From Sinotaia quadrata (lineage: Eukaryota; Mollusca; Gastropoda; Architaenioglossa; Viviparidae), in the NCBI GenBank assembly GCA_028829895.1, contig CM054177.1:80503663-80567662 (forward strand): a stretch of DNA of 64,000 nucleotides, in the 5' to 3' direction. Made by a program: the position numbers and the translations under genes. The notes below the pieces were generated by a model. It had not been told where the DNA came from. It searched no databases and saw only the letters and a program-made list of their open reading frames with translations. This document shows, piece by piece, positions 38,538-53,800 of this stretch (within the stretch, counting starts at the first letter, position 1; each line of letters starts with the position of its first letter).

Positions 38538-38545
38538 TGACGTCA
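38538..38545. promoter_or_regulatory. CRE palindrome (TGACGTCA) upstream of eIF4A
   Basis: Perfect TGACGTCA about 250 bp before the inferred transcription start, within a locally GC-richer stretch (about 38500-38600). CREB/ATF sites are common in housekeeping promoters. Function here is inference: the same octamer also occurs at about 9309, 9879, 11419 and 11613 in gene-free DNA. Confidence 0.35.
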
Positions 38546-38788
38546 CGCACCAGAAATGGCGAGCCTAGAGGAAGACGGCCCAATAACTGCCAAGAAGTAG
38601 TTCATCCGCAAGAACTAATTCTTTTATTATGGACACTGGTTTTGATCCTGCATGGTGTTATTCTAAGCAGATTTCACTTGGTTTTGTTGCGAGCGATCAT
38701 AATTAATCCCTTTCTTCATATATTTTGAGTCAGTAGTTGAAGTGTTCTATCTTGTTCAAATTTCTTCAAGCTGGTTCTGTCGCGTAAT

Positions 38789-38822
38789 CTTTCCTTTTCC
38801 TCTGCGACTACAGCACGAGAAC
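38789..38822 (+). promoter_or_regulatory. Putative 5' TOP leader of eIF4A
   Basis: A run of 15 pyrimidines beginning with C (38789-38803) is followed by 19 nt up to the start codon. If transcription starts at that C, the 5'UTR is only 34 nt and opens with a terminal oligopyrimidine tract, the hallmark of mTOR/LARP1-controlled mRNAs for translation factors and of many snoRNA host genes. No TATA box is visible about 30 bp upstream, which is also usual for TOP promoters. The start site itself is inferred; a longer leader or an upstream non-coding exon cannot be excluded. Confidence 0.5.
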
Positions 38823-41800
38823 ATGTCATATAACTCTGATGATTACGATCAACGGTAAGTTCGAATTTACTTTATATACGCTCTCAAGTAGACGGTATAT
38901 ATATGTATATGTTTACTATGTCTGTTTGTTTATAAAACTTAAACATTATTAATGACTGATTTAGTGGAGAAACTTTAGTCTATTTGGTGTATCAGTTTGT
39001 CAAGATTCGCTAATGGCGGATCGCAATTCGCACGTGTGACAAGCGTGAGCATATGTTCGCGATGAAATAATTTAATGGTAGTTTAAAATATATCCGTATA
39101 TTAGTTCATTTACATTACATTATTTTATTTTGGCAGAGATTAGATGGTCGATTTTAGGATTTGTTTACAAAATGTATTTTATTAAAAGTCTATTTCAACA
39201 GTCGTAAATCTAACTCTGAAAAAAGCGATTCTCTGACAATGTATTTCTGAATATTGTAAAATAAATAATTATACTATTGATTATTGATTCAAGATCTCTT
39301 AGTAAATAACTTTATTTTGTTTTTTTCCAATTTAATTTGCTGTTTCTTCTTTTATCCCTAATATGTGGTATTGATAAGTTTATTATTATTTTTTAATTTT
39401 TCAACAGGATCGTATGAATACGAGTGTAATTATATAATTTTGTGCGCACCTCCGTTTCCAAAGTTAATACAATAACTTATAACCTTTGTATCAGCAAAAC
39501 CGAAGTTAACTTTAGGCTAGATTTTTATTTTGGCCATACTAAAAACTTGTTTTAAAAAATAGATATAGGGGCCTAAGCCACATATATTAGGCCTAGGCCT
39601 ACAGTTTTGGGTTCTTAGCAATTATTCTGAATTTGTTCCTAATGATTAAAACTAAAGTATAATTTTCTTTCTTTCTTTTTATTAAATTGATCATGTAAAC
39701 TGTATTATAGATGATAGCCTTTTCAAAGCAATAGGCCTTCTGTATTTAACATCAGTTGATAATAGGCCAAATGACTTAGATTACATTTGTTTTACTTAAT
39801 GGTTCTTTGATAATACTGACTCACATTAGAGCTGTTTTACTTATTTGTTCTAACTAGTCATTTATGTGAATAGTTTAACATTCAAGTTTATTTATCATAC
39901 CAACACTTATTTATCTTAGTACTTGTATACAAAAACTTTGCCTTTCACCACATATACCTAAATCAGAAATCTATATTTATAAACATCTTAAACTTAGTTT
40001 TACATTTTTAGCATTTAGTAAATTAGCATTTCATGTCACTTACAATCCAAATGCTTGAACACTAAATGCGATTAATGAGAAGTTCCTGTTGCAGAAATAA
40101 TGTTTTAAAAATCATTATACACGGTGTATAATATTTTATACATTGTTATATTTTACAGTATTGCATAACATTGTTTTTGTTAGGAGGTCATATTAAACTA
40201 AATGCATTTTTATTCCATAAGCATATTGTCATTAAACTCAAAACTGTTTAATTGTATTTTGGTGCCTGGATATCAGTCATTTCATCCTCTTTTTAAAAAA
40301 AAACGATTCTCTGAAACTAAATGTGCAATGCTTGCTGATGAAGGTCATGCTTTTGAGTATCTATTCAAATAGAACATGTACTAGACAATCTATTCAATAT
40401 CTGAATATTAAAATCTTGAATCAGCTTGATTGAGAATTACATATCTTAATCCGCATTGGTCACAGTATGATAGAAGTAGGTTTCTGTGAGGTTTTCTTAG
40501 TTACCGAAATGTTCAAGTGAGTTTGATGACTACACACTGGCCTAAAATTTCATTCTTTTATAATTATATTGAAGGTATAAGACTTGACACAAGGAAATGA
40601 GCTCTGCTTTAAGGTCTTGTGCTGTTGAAAATATCTGAACTGCACGAGGAACAAAGAACCTTGGCTAGATTATAGATAAGAGCATTTTAGACTTTATGTT
40701 GTCATGTGGCAATCTTGTGCTATTTGTTTCTTTTACACTTTTAAGTTAACTGCAAAATAATATTTATAAAAAATGCTCGGAGCTGAAATTTACTATTTAT
40801 CCAGGATGCTCAAAACTGTTGACACCCCTAAAATGTCTTTTTTTTAAAAAAAAATTATGTATATTTAAAGCAGATTCCTGTTCATTTGGTCTTTAACTAA
40901 GACAAATGAATGCATGGAATTTGTTTGCTGATTCATTCCATTGATGTGGTTTGTCCATCAGCATTCTGGTATCCACTATTGTGCCTCGATTTAAAATCAG
41001 TATGCTGATTCATAATCATAGAATTTTTATTATTAATAATTTTATAATCATAGAACTGCAGTGGAATTATTAAATATTACTGCCAATAGTAAAATAATTG
41101 TAAGTGATTTTTAAAATATATTTTTGTATATTGTCAGTGTGCATTGCATGCTATAGGCCTTTTCTTTTGGGTTTAATTGTATAATTAGTATAATAAAAAA
41201 GGATCGCTGTTTTGTACTGGTTATAATTGTGAGTTTTACAATTTAGGTCTCAATCCAAGGGACCTGAAGATGAATATGTTCCTGAGGCTGATGGTATAAT
41301 TGAGGTAGGTAATTAGGTTGCTAAGATTATCCACAGGACTATTAATTTTGATGTCTAGTACACACAAATTAATGTTGTTCGCTAATTGAATTTCTCTAAA
41401 ATTTTCCATACTTTTGATTTTGAAGGATGCAACTGTACTTAAAATTAGGGTATGCTTATTATGCCTCCTTAAAAAAATATGTGGCTCATTCCCAGAGGAA
41501 GTGTACCAATAGGTTTGCCCATTTGAAATGTGTTTCTATAAAAATAAATCATTGAAATATGTGTTTTTATAAATATATTAAGAATTGATGTGAGATACAA
41601 AAAATAGTTGCATGAATTTGTGTTTATGTATTTTGTAATTATTTATAATACAAAGTCATTTTGAACTGAAAAATGGCACCTCTTATTGATACACTAGCCA
41701 TTTTCTTTCATTTTCATTGTTATAAACAGATTCCATATCAATGTTTTCTTAGAAGCGATAATGCATTAAAGCAATATTCAATGTTCCTTCTATCTGCAAA

Positions 41801-44800
41801 TGCTCAGTTTTGTGAAGAAAAAATATTTTTTAAAAGCGGATTCTTCACAATGCCAAGTTTCCACATAAACCGGATCTAAAACTTTTATTATTTTACCAAA
41901 CTGGGATATGTCAGACGAACACGTCACATGGATTTAATTAGGTTTGTTTTTTTACCAGAAGTATTCATACGCTAATGTTTTTTATGCTTATTCGCTATAT
42001 TCAGCTTTAAGAAAACTAAATTGGCTTCGCTTCCTCTTTATCACATTACAATGGAACTAATAATTTTGTAAATATAAAATAATGATGATAGATATCGCAA
42101 ACTACTTTTACATTTTTCCAAAGGCGACATATTCCAGAAAGATAATTTACAATATCATTTTGTCTTGGTGTGATGAGTTTAATTACCAAAAAAGAAAAAT
42201 AACTTTTATTTCCCATTCATATCACATAGTTGCAGAGGAGAGATGGGAAATTTTTCAAAATCTACGTTTCAAAACAGCTATGATTTCTGATAATCTAAAT
42301 ATATTTGATTAAATTAATTAGCATCATAAATAGCTTACATTTAAAGTTTCACTTAGCTGTATGTATGGTTTAAACCTGGGTGAGTAAGGGTAGAAAAATC
42401 TGTGAATTTACTTGTAGAAATACTGTGATTAGGCTTATTATATTTTTAAAAAAAACTAAATAGATACTCTGTTTAATATTATCTTTGCAACATAATACGG
42501 GTTAATTAAAGTTAATAACAGATAGAAATCACAAACTAAATACCTTGTCTTAAAATCCTTATTGGTTTGAAAAGGCTAATGATTTCAATTTTTTAAATAA
42601 TTGTACTCAATAGATGTTTAATTTTGTACAATATTTTGTGAAAATTCTAAGAAATTATATTAATAAATTGGAATATATTAATAAATTGCAAGCTTCCATG
42701 TGATGTGTGGAATGTATGATCTGGAATTTGAGACTGGTTATGATTTCTGAGGTAAATGATCATAAAGTTTGTTTTGACTTTATCCATTTTCAGTTAAGAA
42801 TTGCTACATTTTCAGATTGGTGCACAATTTATGGTTTTGAGAATTCCTAATCTTATATCACATTTAACTTTACTTTGATGTATTATTACTATTTTTGCTT
42901 TTTTAGCATTTGAAAGAACTTCTCGTTACAGTTGGCAAAACAAATTCTGCATTTAATCCACATTTATAATATACTGTTGTTTTTGCATGCATTTTTATTT
43001 TCTGTTTTATTGATTCCAGTGCGTGTTTGACAACCATTTCATCATGTACTTAAGTAGGTTTTGGGGTGTTGTGAATCTAGATAAGTAACAATATAACAAT
43101 ATTTTGCTAAGATTTGTGCATGTCTCCATCTCCCCCCCCCCCCCCCCAATACATATCAACATCCATACCATAAATTCTCTTAAACATATACATTCTGATC
43201 TTGTTTTACTCTTTAGTTTTCTTCTCTCTCTCCCCCCTCCTTTAAATTTATTTTTGTTTTATGTTATAGATAGATAAAATATTTCGTTTAAGTGTTTATT
43301 TATATAACTGCTGAATTTTGCAGAGTAACTATGATGGAGTCACAGAGAGCTTTGATGATATGAACTTGCGTGAAGCTCTGCTAAGAGGAATATATGCTTA
43401 TGGCTTTGAGAAACCTTCTGCTATTCAGCAACGAGCTATTATTCCCTGTATACAGGGTGAGTATGATGCATTCACAGTTTTTTTATATGAGATTTCTGTG
43501 AATTTACACATTCAGGACACTATAATTTTCAGTTAGATATTTTGTGCCCACTTGTGCATTTGCAAGCAAAGTAGACTTTAACCCTTTAATCGGCGGAACG
43601 TCCCAAAGCGTCTGTACGCCATAACAGGCAAAATGTCCGAAAGCATCCGTAGCAATCAGTGCTCTTTTCTTCTCATATCGTTCGAGAAATCGTGAGAGTT
43701 CCGGTATTTACAGGAAGTATGATGTTTACAACGATTTCCGAGCCATTTTGAAAAGTTTTCTCCTTGCTTCGTTCATTTTTTCATAAAGTTTTCTTTGTTT
43801 TTCACGTTTGGTGTTTCAAATGGATTTCTTCGAATCGTCGATCGATAGGGAGGAGTTTTCTGGATTCAATTTATCAGATAATGATGTAAGAGAAGTTGAT
43901 TTTGAATCGGACGATAGGATTAGAAGTGACATTAGTGTCAGTAGCATGCACATATAGTATCTTTCAAATTTTGGAGGAGAGTGCGTCAGATTCTGAGGAT
44001 ATCGAAGAGGAGTAGGGGGAAGAGGAATCTAGATATGCACATCCGAAAATGGCAATCCAGGCTGGAAGGAAACTAATGCCACTGAAATTAAGGCTTATTT
44101 TGGACTTATGAATTTTGAATTTTGGACCTAGGAATTCACAACCTGCCAAAAAAAGAGATGTATTGATCGTCTGACGACAGATTAGTGTTCCTGGCATCAA
44201 AAAGGTGTGTGTACATAGTGTTTGTAGCAGACAATAACTGGACAATATTTTTTTTGTGTAAATATATATTTTCACTCATGGATTCAAATTTAACACCCGA
44301 AGGTATACTTCAATTAAGGACATTAATAAAGCTGTATTCATTTCCTTTCATTTTGCATTTTATTTCATTGAAATATATGCACTAATACCTACGATATGCT
44401 GATTTTACTGACGTAACCCTAAATCTCACTGAAATCCTGAAAAATCTTGCCTGTTTAGAGCTAAAAACAGGAAAAACGTCTGCCCGGTAAAGTGTTAATA
44501 TCTTCAAAAACAGAATGATCTGCGAGATTGCAAAGTGGAAACTGGTTCAATGTCGCCGTATGGAATCCGAATCTGCTCTGTACAATCTGCCATTGTTATT
44601 GACAGTCTTCGGTGATTTTGGTTACTGACCACAGTTCTTTCAACGCAATTCGGTATGTGTGCAGTATTTTTTGTCTTGAACAAACTATAAAGGCTTATAG
44701 ATGAAGAATTTTCTGGTAGCTTTTAAGGCTGCTATGTTATCGGAATCACCACAAACGTAATTAAAGTTTAACCTTCTTTCACTTAATCTTGAAATTCCCG

Positions 44801-47800
44801 CACATTTTTTCAGTATGGAAATGAACCTTGTTCTCTCTCCCCTACATGAAAACCATTATTATTTTTAGATTACTGTACCGCACACTTACCCACGGACTGA
44901 GAAAGAGTGCATGTATTAAGCGTTACTGTTGGACATGTTATGGTAACTTGGTCAAAAAGTCGCTAGTTCGGTGACTTCTGAATAACTAATTATTACTTTT
45001 TTTTACAATTATTTATTTAAACAAAATACAAAGAAAAACAGAACAGAGAACAAACTTTTTGTTTCTTGTGCTTTTATTTTACAATGATTCAGAAGAGGAT
45101 TTAGATCATGATTATTGTGAGAAACACCAAAATGGAATCTGACATCATTTGAGTAATGAAATGTGTATTGGGTGATCTAGACCTGTTTCTGGTTCCACAG
45201 GGTATCAGGCTGTGGTGCAGGGACATGGAAAGGGGGTATCCCACAAAATGTATCAAGTGTATTTGATACAGATTAGTCTTTTGCAAATTATTCAAACCTA
45301 CATCTTCAGTAGACATACAGCATTCTTGGCATAGATAGGCCCCAAGAACGTTCCAGAATATATTTCTCACAAGAGTAAATCCATTGAATTTTTGGAACTT
45401 TTTCTCATCATTTCTGAAGCTTCACAATGGTATCGAGACGTCAGAGTGATGTAGACTTACAAGCTACATGCAATAATTTGTGTTGAGTGTGCACTTAAGT
45501 TCAACAAGCATATCAGTGACTTCCCAAGCATGGCCTAGAAAGACCACCTTTCAAAAAGTGAAGACTTAATTTGTGTCAGTATTGTAAAAGTTATCTGGGC
45601 CTAAAGAAGAGGTTATTTATGCTTAAAGAAAGGGTCTGCATGCTGGGAGGACTGGTACAATAAGCAGAAATATTGGAATTGATCAGGTCAGTCAGTTTGA
45701 GATATAAGAATTAAAAAGTCCAGTTTTTCACAATAACTACTAAACTAGTTTTGCTTATTTGTCCAGTTTTTTATGTTTTTTCTCAGAAGCCCAGGGGAAT
45801 GGGGTTTTAACAGCTGGGTGACCTGGTTCAAAGGGTTAACGGCTTGCTTGTGAAAGAATTTTTTAAAATATGACCTGTCCTCTGGCTGTTAAATTTGTTT
45901 ACAGGCATTAGTAGTATGTAATGATATATTTATAACCTTTATATCGACTTTGTTTTGTTTACAGGACGTGATGTGATTGCACAGGCCCAATCAGGTACTG
46001 GTAAAACTGCAACTTTCTCTATTGCCATCTTAGAGAAGTTGGATCTGCGTGTAACAAAATGCCAAGCTTTGGTTCTTGCTCCAACGCGTGAACTTGCTCA
46101 GCAGGTACTGGATGATTTAACATATTAATCTTGATAGTCATCTCGAATTATATTTTATGCCAGTGGTTTTTAACCGCTTGCCTGTCAGATTACATAGTTA
46201 TGCAGTGTGTGACCATGGCAGGTTATTTTGCCACACTACGATAATTAGATGTGTTAGCTTACTAAAAAGTTAAAAGCTGCTGTAACTATAAATGGATTTT
46301 GAAAATGTAAAGTGTAACTTAGGCTAGATATAATAAAAAAATTTAAAATATTAAAAAATAAATATATAACAAAAAGTTCCCTTAACTTTCCTTGATCTTT
46401 AATAACAAGTCTCAGTGTTTAAATCTATTTACTCCAGTGTTGCAAGTGTTTATAAAGATCGTTTAAAAAAAAAAAACGGACATCTCCAAACAGTCAGTTT
46501 TATAAAGTCTAAGCAATTTGTTGATGTTTCATCTGTATTTTGGATATTATATCCAGGGATCTCACCCATTATTACTAGATCAAAATATTGAAATGCAGCG
46601 TCAAATAAGCAACCACTGAGTACTGTTACTCAATGGCTACAGTGCAGGGGAAGTGTCTGCTGAAAGCTTCAAAATCTAAGAAAACAACTCTCATCCTGTT
46701 GTTGATTAGATGCAAAAGTACTGTTTTTTCTGCATAATTTTCAGTCCTAAGACATTTTTTCTAAATGAAAATTATTTCCTCAAGTTGAAAATAGTCCAGA
46801 TGTATATATTTTTACAGTTCAGGTGAAGTGTACTTGTTGAGTATACATGACAGGAAAAGGAATGATGAAATAAAATAACTGATGTTTATTTGTTACAATA
46901 ATGTATACATAAAACTGAAATAAATAAATTTTAACCCTTTATAGAGCAGACGTTTTTTTTTAGCTTTAAACGGGCAAGATTTTTCAGGATTTCAGTGAGA
47001 TTTAGGGTTACGTTAGTAAAAACATCATATCTTAGGTATTAGTGCATATATTTCAATGAAAATAACATTTTGAAAAAAAATGGGCATTTTCTTTATATAC
47101 ATTTGAACATAAATGAACAGTTTCAATAATATATTTCAATTAATGAATCAGATATGCTGCGTCAAGCTTCATCAATCGTGTTATTTCTAACTATCTTGAT
47201 GATGGTTTTTTAAAATTAATTTCTGCAGCTATGCATTTTTTTATTTTTCATCTTATATATAAAGTTAAAACTTTGTATTTGTTATCTGCAACTAGAAAGG
47301 AATAAAGTATTAAACTTTCATTTCTGCATTTTAGATTTTTGTTAGTCTTTAGCAAGTCTAAAAATGGTGAAATAACCATTTCTTTCACTGCCGACATTTT
47401 TTACAACTTAAAAACAGCATATATATGGAACAAATTGAGATAGATTCACATTTTATTTTTCATGTTTTAAAATGTTTGAATGCTTGATTTTATTTTTTTT
47501 ATTTTTTTTGCCACTACCTAGTATTATTGCATATATTTCAATGAAATAGAATGCAAATGAAAGCATCTTTATTGTTTTCCTTGTATGAAGTGTAAAGTTG
47601 TCAAATTTTAATCCATGCTTGATCACATATATTTACAAATAATTCCAGTGATTGTCAGCCACATACACTATGTAAAAACACTATTTACACGTTTGTACTC
47701 TACTAATGCTAATGTCACTGTATGATCTCATCGTCCGATTCAAAAACAAGTTTTCCCACTTCACTGTCTGACAAATTGAATCCTGTAAACTCCTCACTAT

Positions 47801-50800
47801 CACTCTACGATTCAAAATCCATTTGAAACTCCAAATGTGGAAAAAAAGTTTATGAAGAAATGAACTCATCAAAGAGAAAACGTTTCAAAATGCACTTCAA
47901 TTATCGCAGAATCGACTACACAGTAAGTAGGCAACCAGAAGTCTCTCAATTTATCGAACGATTTGTGAGAAAGGAACACTGGATGATGCAGACACTTTCT
48001 AACATTTTGCCTCATCAGACGATCGACCGTTTTCGTCTACTGTGCCTAACAAAGGGTTAACAGAGAATTATTTATTGGTCTCAGAGTTGTAAATTTATCA
48101 TCATGTTGTGTCCATTGTCATTGTGGTGTCACCTGTATTGGATATAAGTCATTGGTTCATGTTAATGTGATTTAAACTATTGTTTGATAAATTTTAGCAA
48201 ATTTGCCTGTGTTAATGCATTTTACCCTTAAATGGTGACTTTATGACTCCTAGTAATTATCTTTTTCTTCACCAAATGTTATATATTTTTGTGCAATTTA
48301 TTTCAGATCCAGAAAGTTGTCTTAGCGCTAGGTGACTACATGAATGCACAGTGTCATGCCTGCATTGGTGGTACAGTTGTTCGTGAAGATATGCGTAAAT
48401 TAGAGCAAGGTGTCCATGTGGTAGTAGGAACCCCAGGACGTGTTTATGATATGATCAACCGTAGAGCATTGGGTATGTTTACATGTATCATTGTTTCATT
48501 TCATGTTGCACTTGAATACTGCAGTAGATACTTCTCACACTACCATGGTTGTAGTGGTTTAAAATCAGTAAACCAGGTGGTTCAGATAAAATAATGAAAG
48601 GCTGCTTTCTTCCTGTAAAGTATAATCAGGGAACATGCTAAGTTTCTAGTTTATTCATTTTTAATTAACTCTTTACCGGGAGGGCGTTTTCCTTTTTTTT
48701 TTTAACTCTATGCAGGCAAGAATTTTCAGGATTTAGTGAGATTTAGGGTTATGTTAGTAAAAACATCATATCTTAGGTATTAGTGCATATATTTCAATGA
48801 AATAAACTGCAAAATGAAAGCAGCTTTATTAATATCCTCAATTGAAGTATTCTTTCAGGTGTTAAATTTGAATCCATGCATAAAATATATATTTACTCAA
48901 AAAAAATATTATCCAGTTATTGTCCACTACAAACACTATGTACACACATTTTGTTGATGCCAGGAACACTAATCTGTCGTCATTTGACCAATACATCTCT
49001 TTTTTCGGCAGGTTGTGAATTCCTATCAAAATCATCAGTCCATAGGCCTTAATTTCAGTGGCATTAGTTTCCTTCCAACCTGGATCGCCATTTTGTTTTT
49101 CCGCGATTTTCGGACGTGCATACTCATTTGTTTATTCCGCTATCTTGTCAAATGTTTTCTTCTTTGAAAAACTGGTAGAAGAAAATACTATCATTGGTTA
49201 CAGTCACATTTGACCCCATTTCTGTTATAAATTCCAATATATTCAGTGCTAATGTACTACTATTTCAACCGTGTACGTCTCCAGATACTCCTTCCCCCTA
49301 CTCCTCTTCAGTATCCTCAGAATCTGAATCACTCTCCTCCAAAATTTGAAAGATGCTAGATGTTCACGCTACTGACACTAATGTCACTTCTAATCCTATT
49401 GTCCGATTCAAAATCAACTTCTCTTACCTCGTCTGATAAATTGAATCCAGTAAACTCCTCACAATCGCTCTACGATTCTAAGAAATCCATTTGAAACACC
49501 AAACGCGAAAAACAAAGAAAATTTATGAAAAAATGAATGATGCAAAGAGAAAACATTTCAAAATGGCGCGGAAGTAGTTGTACAAACGTCATATTTCCTG
49601 TAGACACCGGAACTCTCACGATTTCTCGAACGATATGAGAAGAAAAGAGCACTGGTTGATGTGGACGCTTTTGGGCGTTTTGCCCGATATGATGTTATAT
49701 CAGTTTTGGGTGTTCCACCCGGTAAAGAGTTCAGTTCTTTCTTACGTTCAAGTCTCAGCTTACAATTTTCTGCAACAGTATTAGCCCTGTACATGCATAC
49801 ATCATAATAAATACAACATAGCAATCTTTGTAAGAGTGTCAAATTTTTATCATACTACATTACATACAGGCATCATAATTCACAATTTGTAGAAATAATA
49901 GTCGTAGTCAGGATAATAGTCACAATAAATCTCTGCATAAAGCATAAGTATAATATATCCGTAACAAGATGCACTAAATATTCCCTAGTCCATTCTCTTT
50001 CGATGAATCAGTTATCTTACCATTAAGCTAACTACTGCCTTTCATGACCGGACTTCAGCCACACCAGATTCAAAGTGCTAAGACAATAGAATTCTTTAAA
50101 GCAGGTAAACCTTGATTTCAGCCCATTGGCTGGTCTTGTTCTTTGTAAATCTTAACCATTCGATAATAAAAGCTACTCATCCACCTAAAGCCAGTTTAGA
50201 TTATGTCACGGAGAAGCACCATAATTAATTTTTTTTTTTTATCAATTGCGCCACTCATCCAAGTTGTCACCAAAAACTGCCCAACATGCGCATGATTTTA
50301 CAGTTAATATTAGAGGGAACGTTGCCGATCAGACTCAGACTATCACAGAAAGTGTAATTAACTATGCCCTAGTAGAAAGAGGAAACCTTTGTTTTCTGCA
50401 CTGCATGCAGACTAGACTTAAGTTGCACATAGTGGACTACACTATGTCAGTAGACATCTTGAAACCGCATTGCATAAAAGCAACGTGACTTCGTGCAATG
50501 GAAAAAGGCAGCTTATGGTCTTTTATCAGCCAAAGAAGGATTGTCAAACAGATGAACGTCAACTACAAATCAGCAAATGTGTGTTGTTTGAAAGTTCTCA
50601 ACGATCTACCTTTGGCTTTCTACCTGCTGACAAGTTTCCTAACATTTTCAAGTGGTGATTGTCTTTTTTTTTTTTTTTTTTAAAGTTTTTATTAGTAGTT
50701 TTGGCATTCTTCTGAATCGGGACCTCTATCTAGTCTTTGTCTTATTTTTTTATGGAGTGAAAGTTACATAATTATATTTAATTAGCCTTCTACTCAGGTT

Positions 50801-53800
50801 AGTCTTAGTATTCCCTACACCAGCAATCCTCTCTTTTTTTCTTTTCTTTTCTTTTTTAAGTGTTAAGGTTAGTGATTATTTAAAGCAGGGGTCACCAACA
50901 CGGTGCCTGCTGGCACCAGGTCGCCCGCATGCCTTTTCTAAGTCTTCACGTTATTAATGTATAAAAGCAAACTAGAGAGTGTATCAAACTGGTAGCCCTT
51001 CGTATGACTCAGTACCCACGAAGTAGCTCTCAGTATCAAAAAGGTTGGTGACCCTTGATTTAAAGAGTATGGTAATGCCTATGGCCAATAGTAGAGTCAA
51101 GAGAAGACCCTAATTTTATGGATTACCCCTAGTTCTAACTGTAATCCCCAAAATTATTATTCAAGTGATACTTTTTTTGGTATTTTAAATGTTTGAAATA
51201 GGTCTATGAATTACAAATTGGTCTGTGAGTCAGAGTGAGAAGAGGAGTAGGTGTATCTGCCATTCAAAGCAAAAGGACAACATAGGTCTTGGCAATGGAA
51301 AGGAAGTACAGGAATTTATTTCACAGCTAGAAGAAAATCACTTGACAAGAATCCATACTTCACAGCCTTGTCATTGGCAATGAGAGGCATTCTGACTGTA
51401 CCACAGTTTTGCACACTGAGAGGATCTTCTCATTTGTAAGAAAAAAACAAGACTGACTAGTGTTTGAATCACAAAACACTTGAAAGTCTCCTTTTACTGA
51501 AAGGTGAAGACCTTGTTACAGCTGTTGAGAAGATAGAAAAGAGGGCATTGCAGAACTTAAAGCCTGCCTATGCCAACAGCTTGAAGAACTAAAGAACTAC
51601 TATAACAACATTGTGTGAATAATATATTGTTACACTTGGCTGGATGTACATCATATCTTATAAGGTATAAGGACAATAAACTTTCCTGTATTCCTGTAAA
51701 AGTGAAGATCATGATGCTTTACTTCAATGGCTCATTATTCTGAAATGTGAAGATCCTTCTTCAAATGAAGTCTAGAGAAACACCTTGGCTGAAGTATTTC
51801 TAAATAAAACTGCAAGACACTTGGTGTGCATGACAAAAATTTGTCTGAAATAAAACATTGGAATATAGACTAGACAAAAAAGTAGACAAATCATATACAA
51901 ATGTTGTGTTTTATTGGTTGGTTCATTTACCAAAATTAACGTTATTTGTTATTATACTGCATTTATTTTATATTATTGGTATTTCTGTTAAAATGCCAAT
52001 TCCACATAGAATCTTCTGCTTTTTAGATCATTGATCTTATGGTCCTTTTGAAGGGGTAGGCAGGTCTGCTTTAAATAAAGTGTTGGCAATTTGTTAATTG
52101 TGTTTTCCTTTCTTTTTAGATCCTTCTAACATCAAAATGTTTGTCCTTGATGAGGCTGATGAGATGCTGTCTCGTGGCTTCAAGGATCAGATCTATGATG
52201 TTTTCCGTTTCATGCCTACGGAGATCCAGGTAAGTTAGCCAAAGACATGCTAGCTGACATACAGTGTTAGGTGGTGAAAGCCGACGTTTTCTATCTAAAC
52301 TATTAATATCTGTTTATAACTACCAGAGTTATCATTAGAATTATGGGTAAGCTAAAGTTATTGTACAAACTAAACTTTGTTTTTAAAATATTTTCCAAAC
52401 AACAAAAAAAATCACTACAAACAGTTTTGGAATTGCTATTTGAGAAGCCTTGACATCTATAAGACTGTTTAAATCCATATTACCAGGAATTTTAAAACTT
52501 TGTCTCATTTGTTGAACTATCCAGTAGCTATGGTTCACTCTTCATGCTTGCTTGCTTCTGGAAATGTTTTTCTTCAGTGTTCTCCAGTTAATAAAAAGCA
52601 TTTCCATTTAAGAAGCAAAATATTTTTCTACAAAATTGTTTATTGCTTCAAATCATTTTTAACAGTGTAAGTTAATTTAATGCAAGATGTTTATACAGGG
52701 TCTGTCAACAAACACCTAATTAGCAAATAAATTTTTTTTTGAAAACTTACCTCCATCAGCAATGCATAGAGACACTATAAGAGATTTAAGATGTAATAGT
52801 GAACTTTTTTTTTTTTACTTATTAGCTCCATTTTCTGTTATGGTAATCAGTACTGAATTACAGAGAGATTCATTGAATCATTCAAATAAGTTACCTCAAA
52901 TGGAATGTGTTTTTGGAATGTATAATTATTATCACTGAATTATACTTTTTAAGATAAATTCTAATTTTCTTGTGAATTACACTGCATGCAATAAGCTAAA
53001 CAAATTATCTATTTCAAATGGACCCAATTCATTTGCACTAATGATATGTAAAAACACAAGCTAGTAGTTCAAATAATTATTTAAGCAAAATGAAGAATGA
53101 ATTTAGTAAAATAATTAAAATTTCTAGATTAATTGATTCCAACTTTTCAGCTAAATTATACATTTCAAGTAATACAGAAATGCACTCCATGATCAGTCTT
53201 TTTCTTTGTGACTAAATCAATTACCTGGAGTGGTGTTTGACAACATACAGAAATTTTAATTGTTTTTTCTGAAACATATGGAAACGAGTAATTCAATTGA
53301 ACTAAATGTAAGGTAAGCACAGTTGTTTATTTTAAAAAGTTATGTATTTTTTAAAGAGTGTAAAATAAACTCTGTTTTAAATCAGCAGTTTTTTTTTAAT
53401 GAATATTTATGTTAAAATTAATGAATGTTAGAGTCTTATAAGTTGAAGGATTATTTTTTAAATTATAGATGCTACATTTTATAATACCTCCAAAGTGAAT
53501 AATTATGATGGCATTTTTTTTTACACTTCTAATTACACAATACATAATTATAATGTGTTTTACTCTATACATTTTTCACTCCAGTGTTTCCTACTTGCAT
53601 ATGTTAAGTATGTTAAATCCTGTTTGCATTAACAAAATGTTATACTGATAGAAAAATCAGTATGCATAAAAATAATTTTATTCCCATGTAGTGGTTTGGT
53701 CTTTAAAATACTGAATTTTTTCAACCTCTTATAGAGTAACTAAAAGAAATTACCAGGTCTGCACACCATAAGAATATGCATGCAAATACTGTAATATAAG

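Larger units (their letters stand above)
48473..52119 (+). other. eIF4A intron 5
   Basis: Donor GTATGT, acceptor TTTAG after a T-rich tract. 3647 bp. Contains a piggyBac-like copy (48665-49733), a dispersed repeat (49755-50110) and a hAT MITE (50886-51057). The stretch 51066-51900 has short broken frames I cannot assign. Confidence 0.9.

Noticed and set aside
45101..45839. A fifth TTAA transposon
   Set aside because: Only one end (AAAGGGTTAA) is visible; the frames have no recognisable transposase, and the opposite end could not be found.
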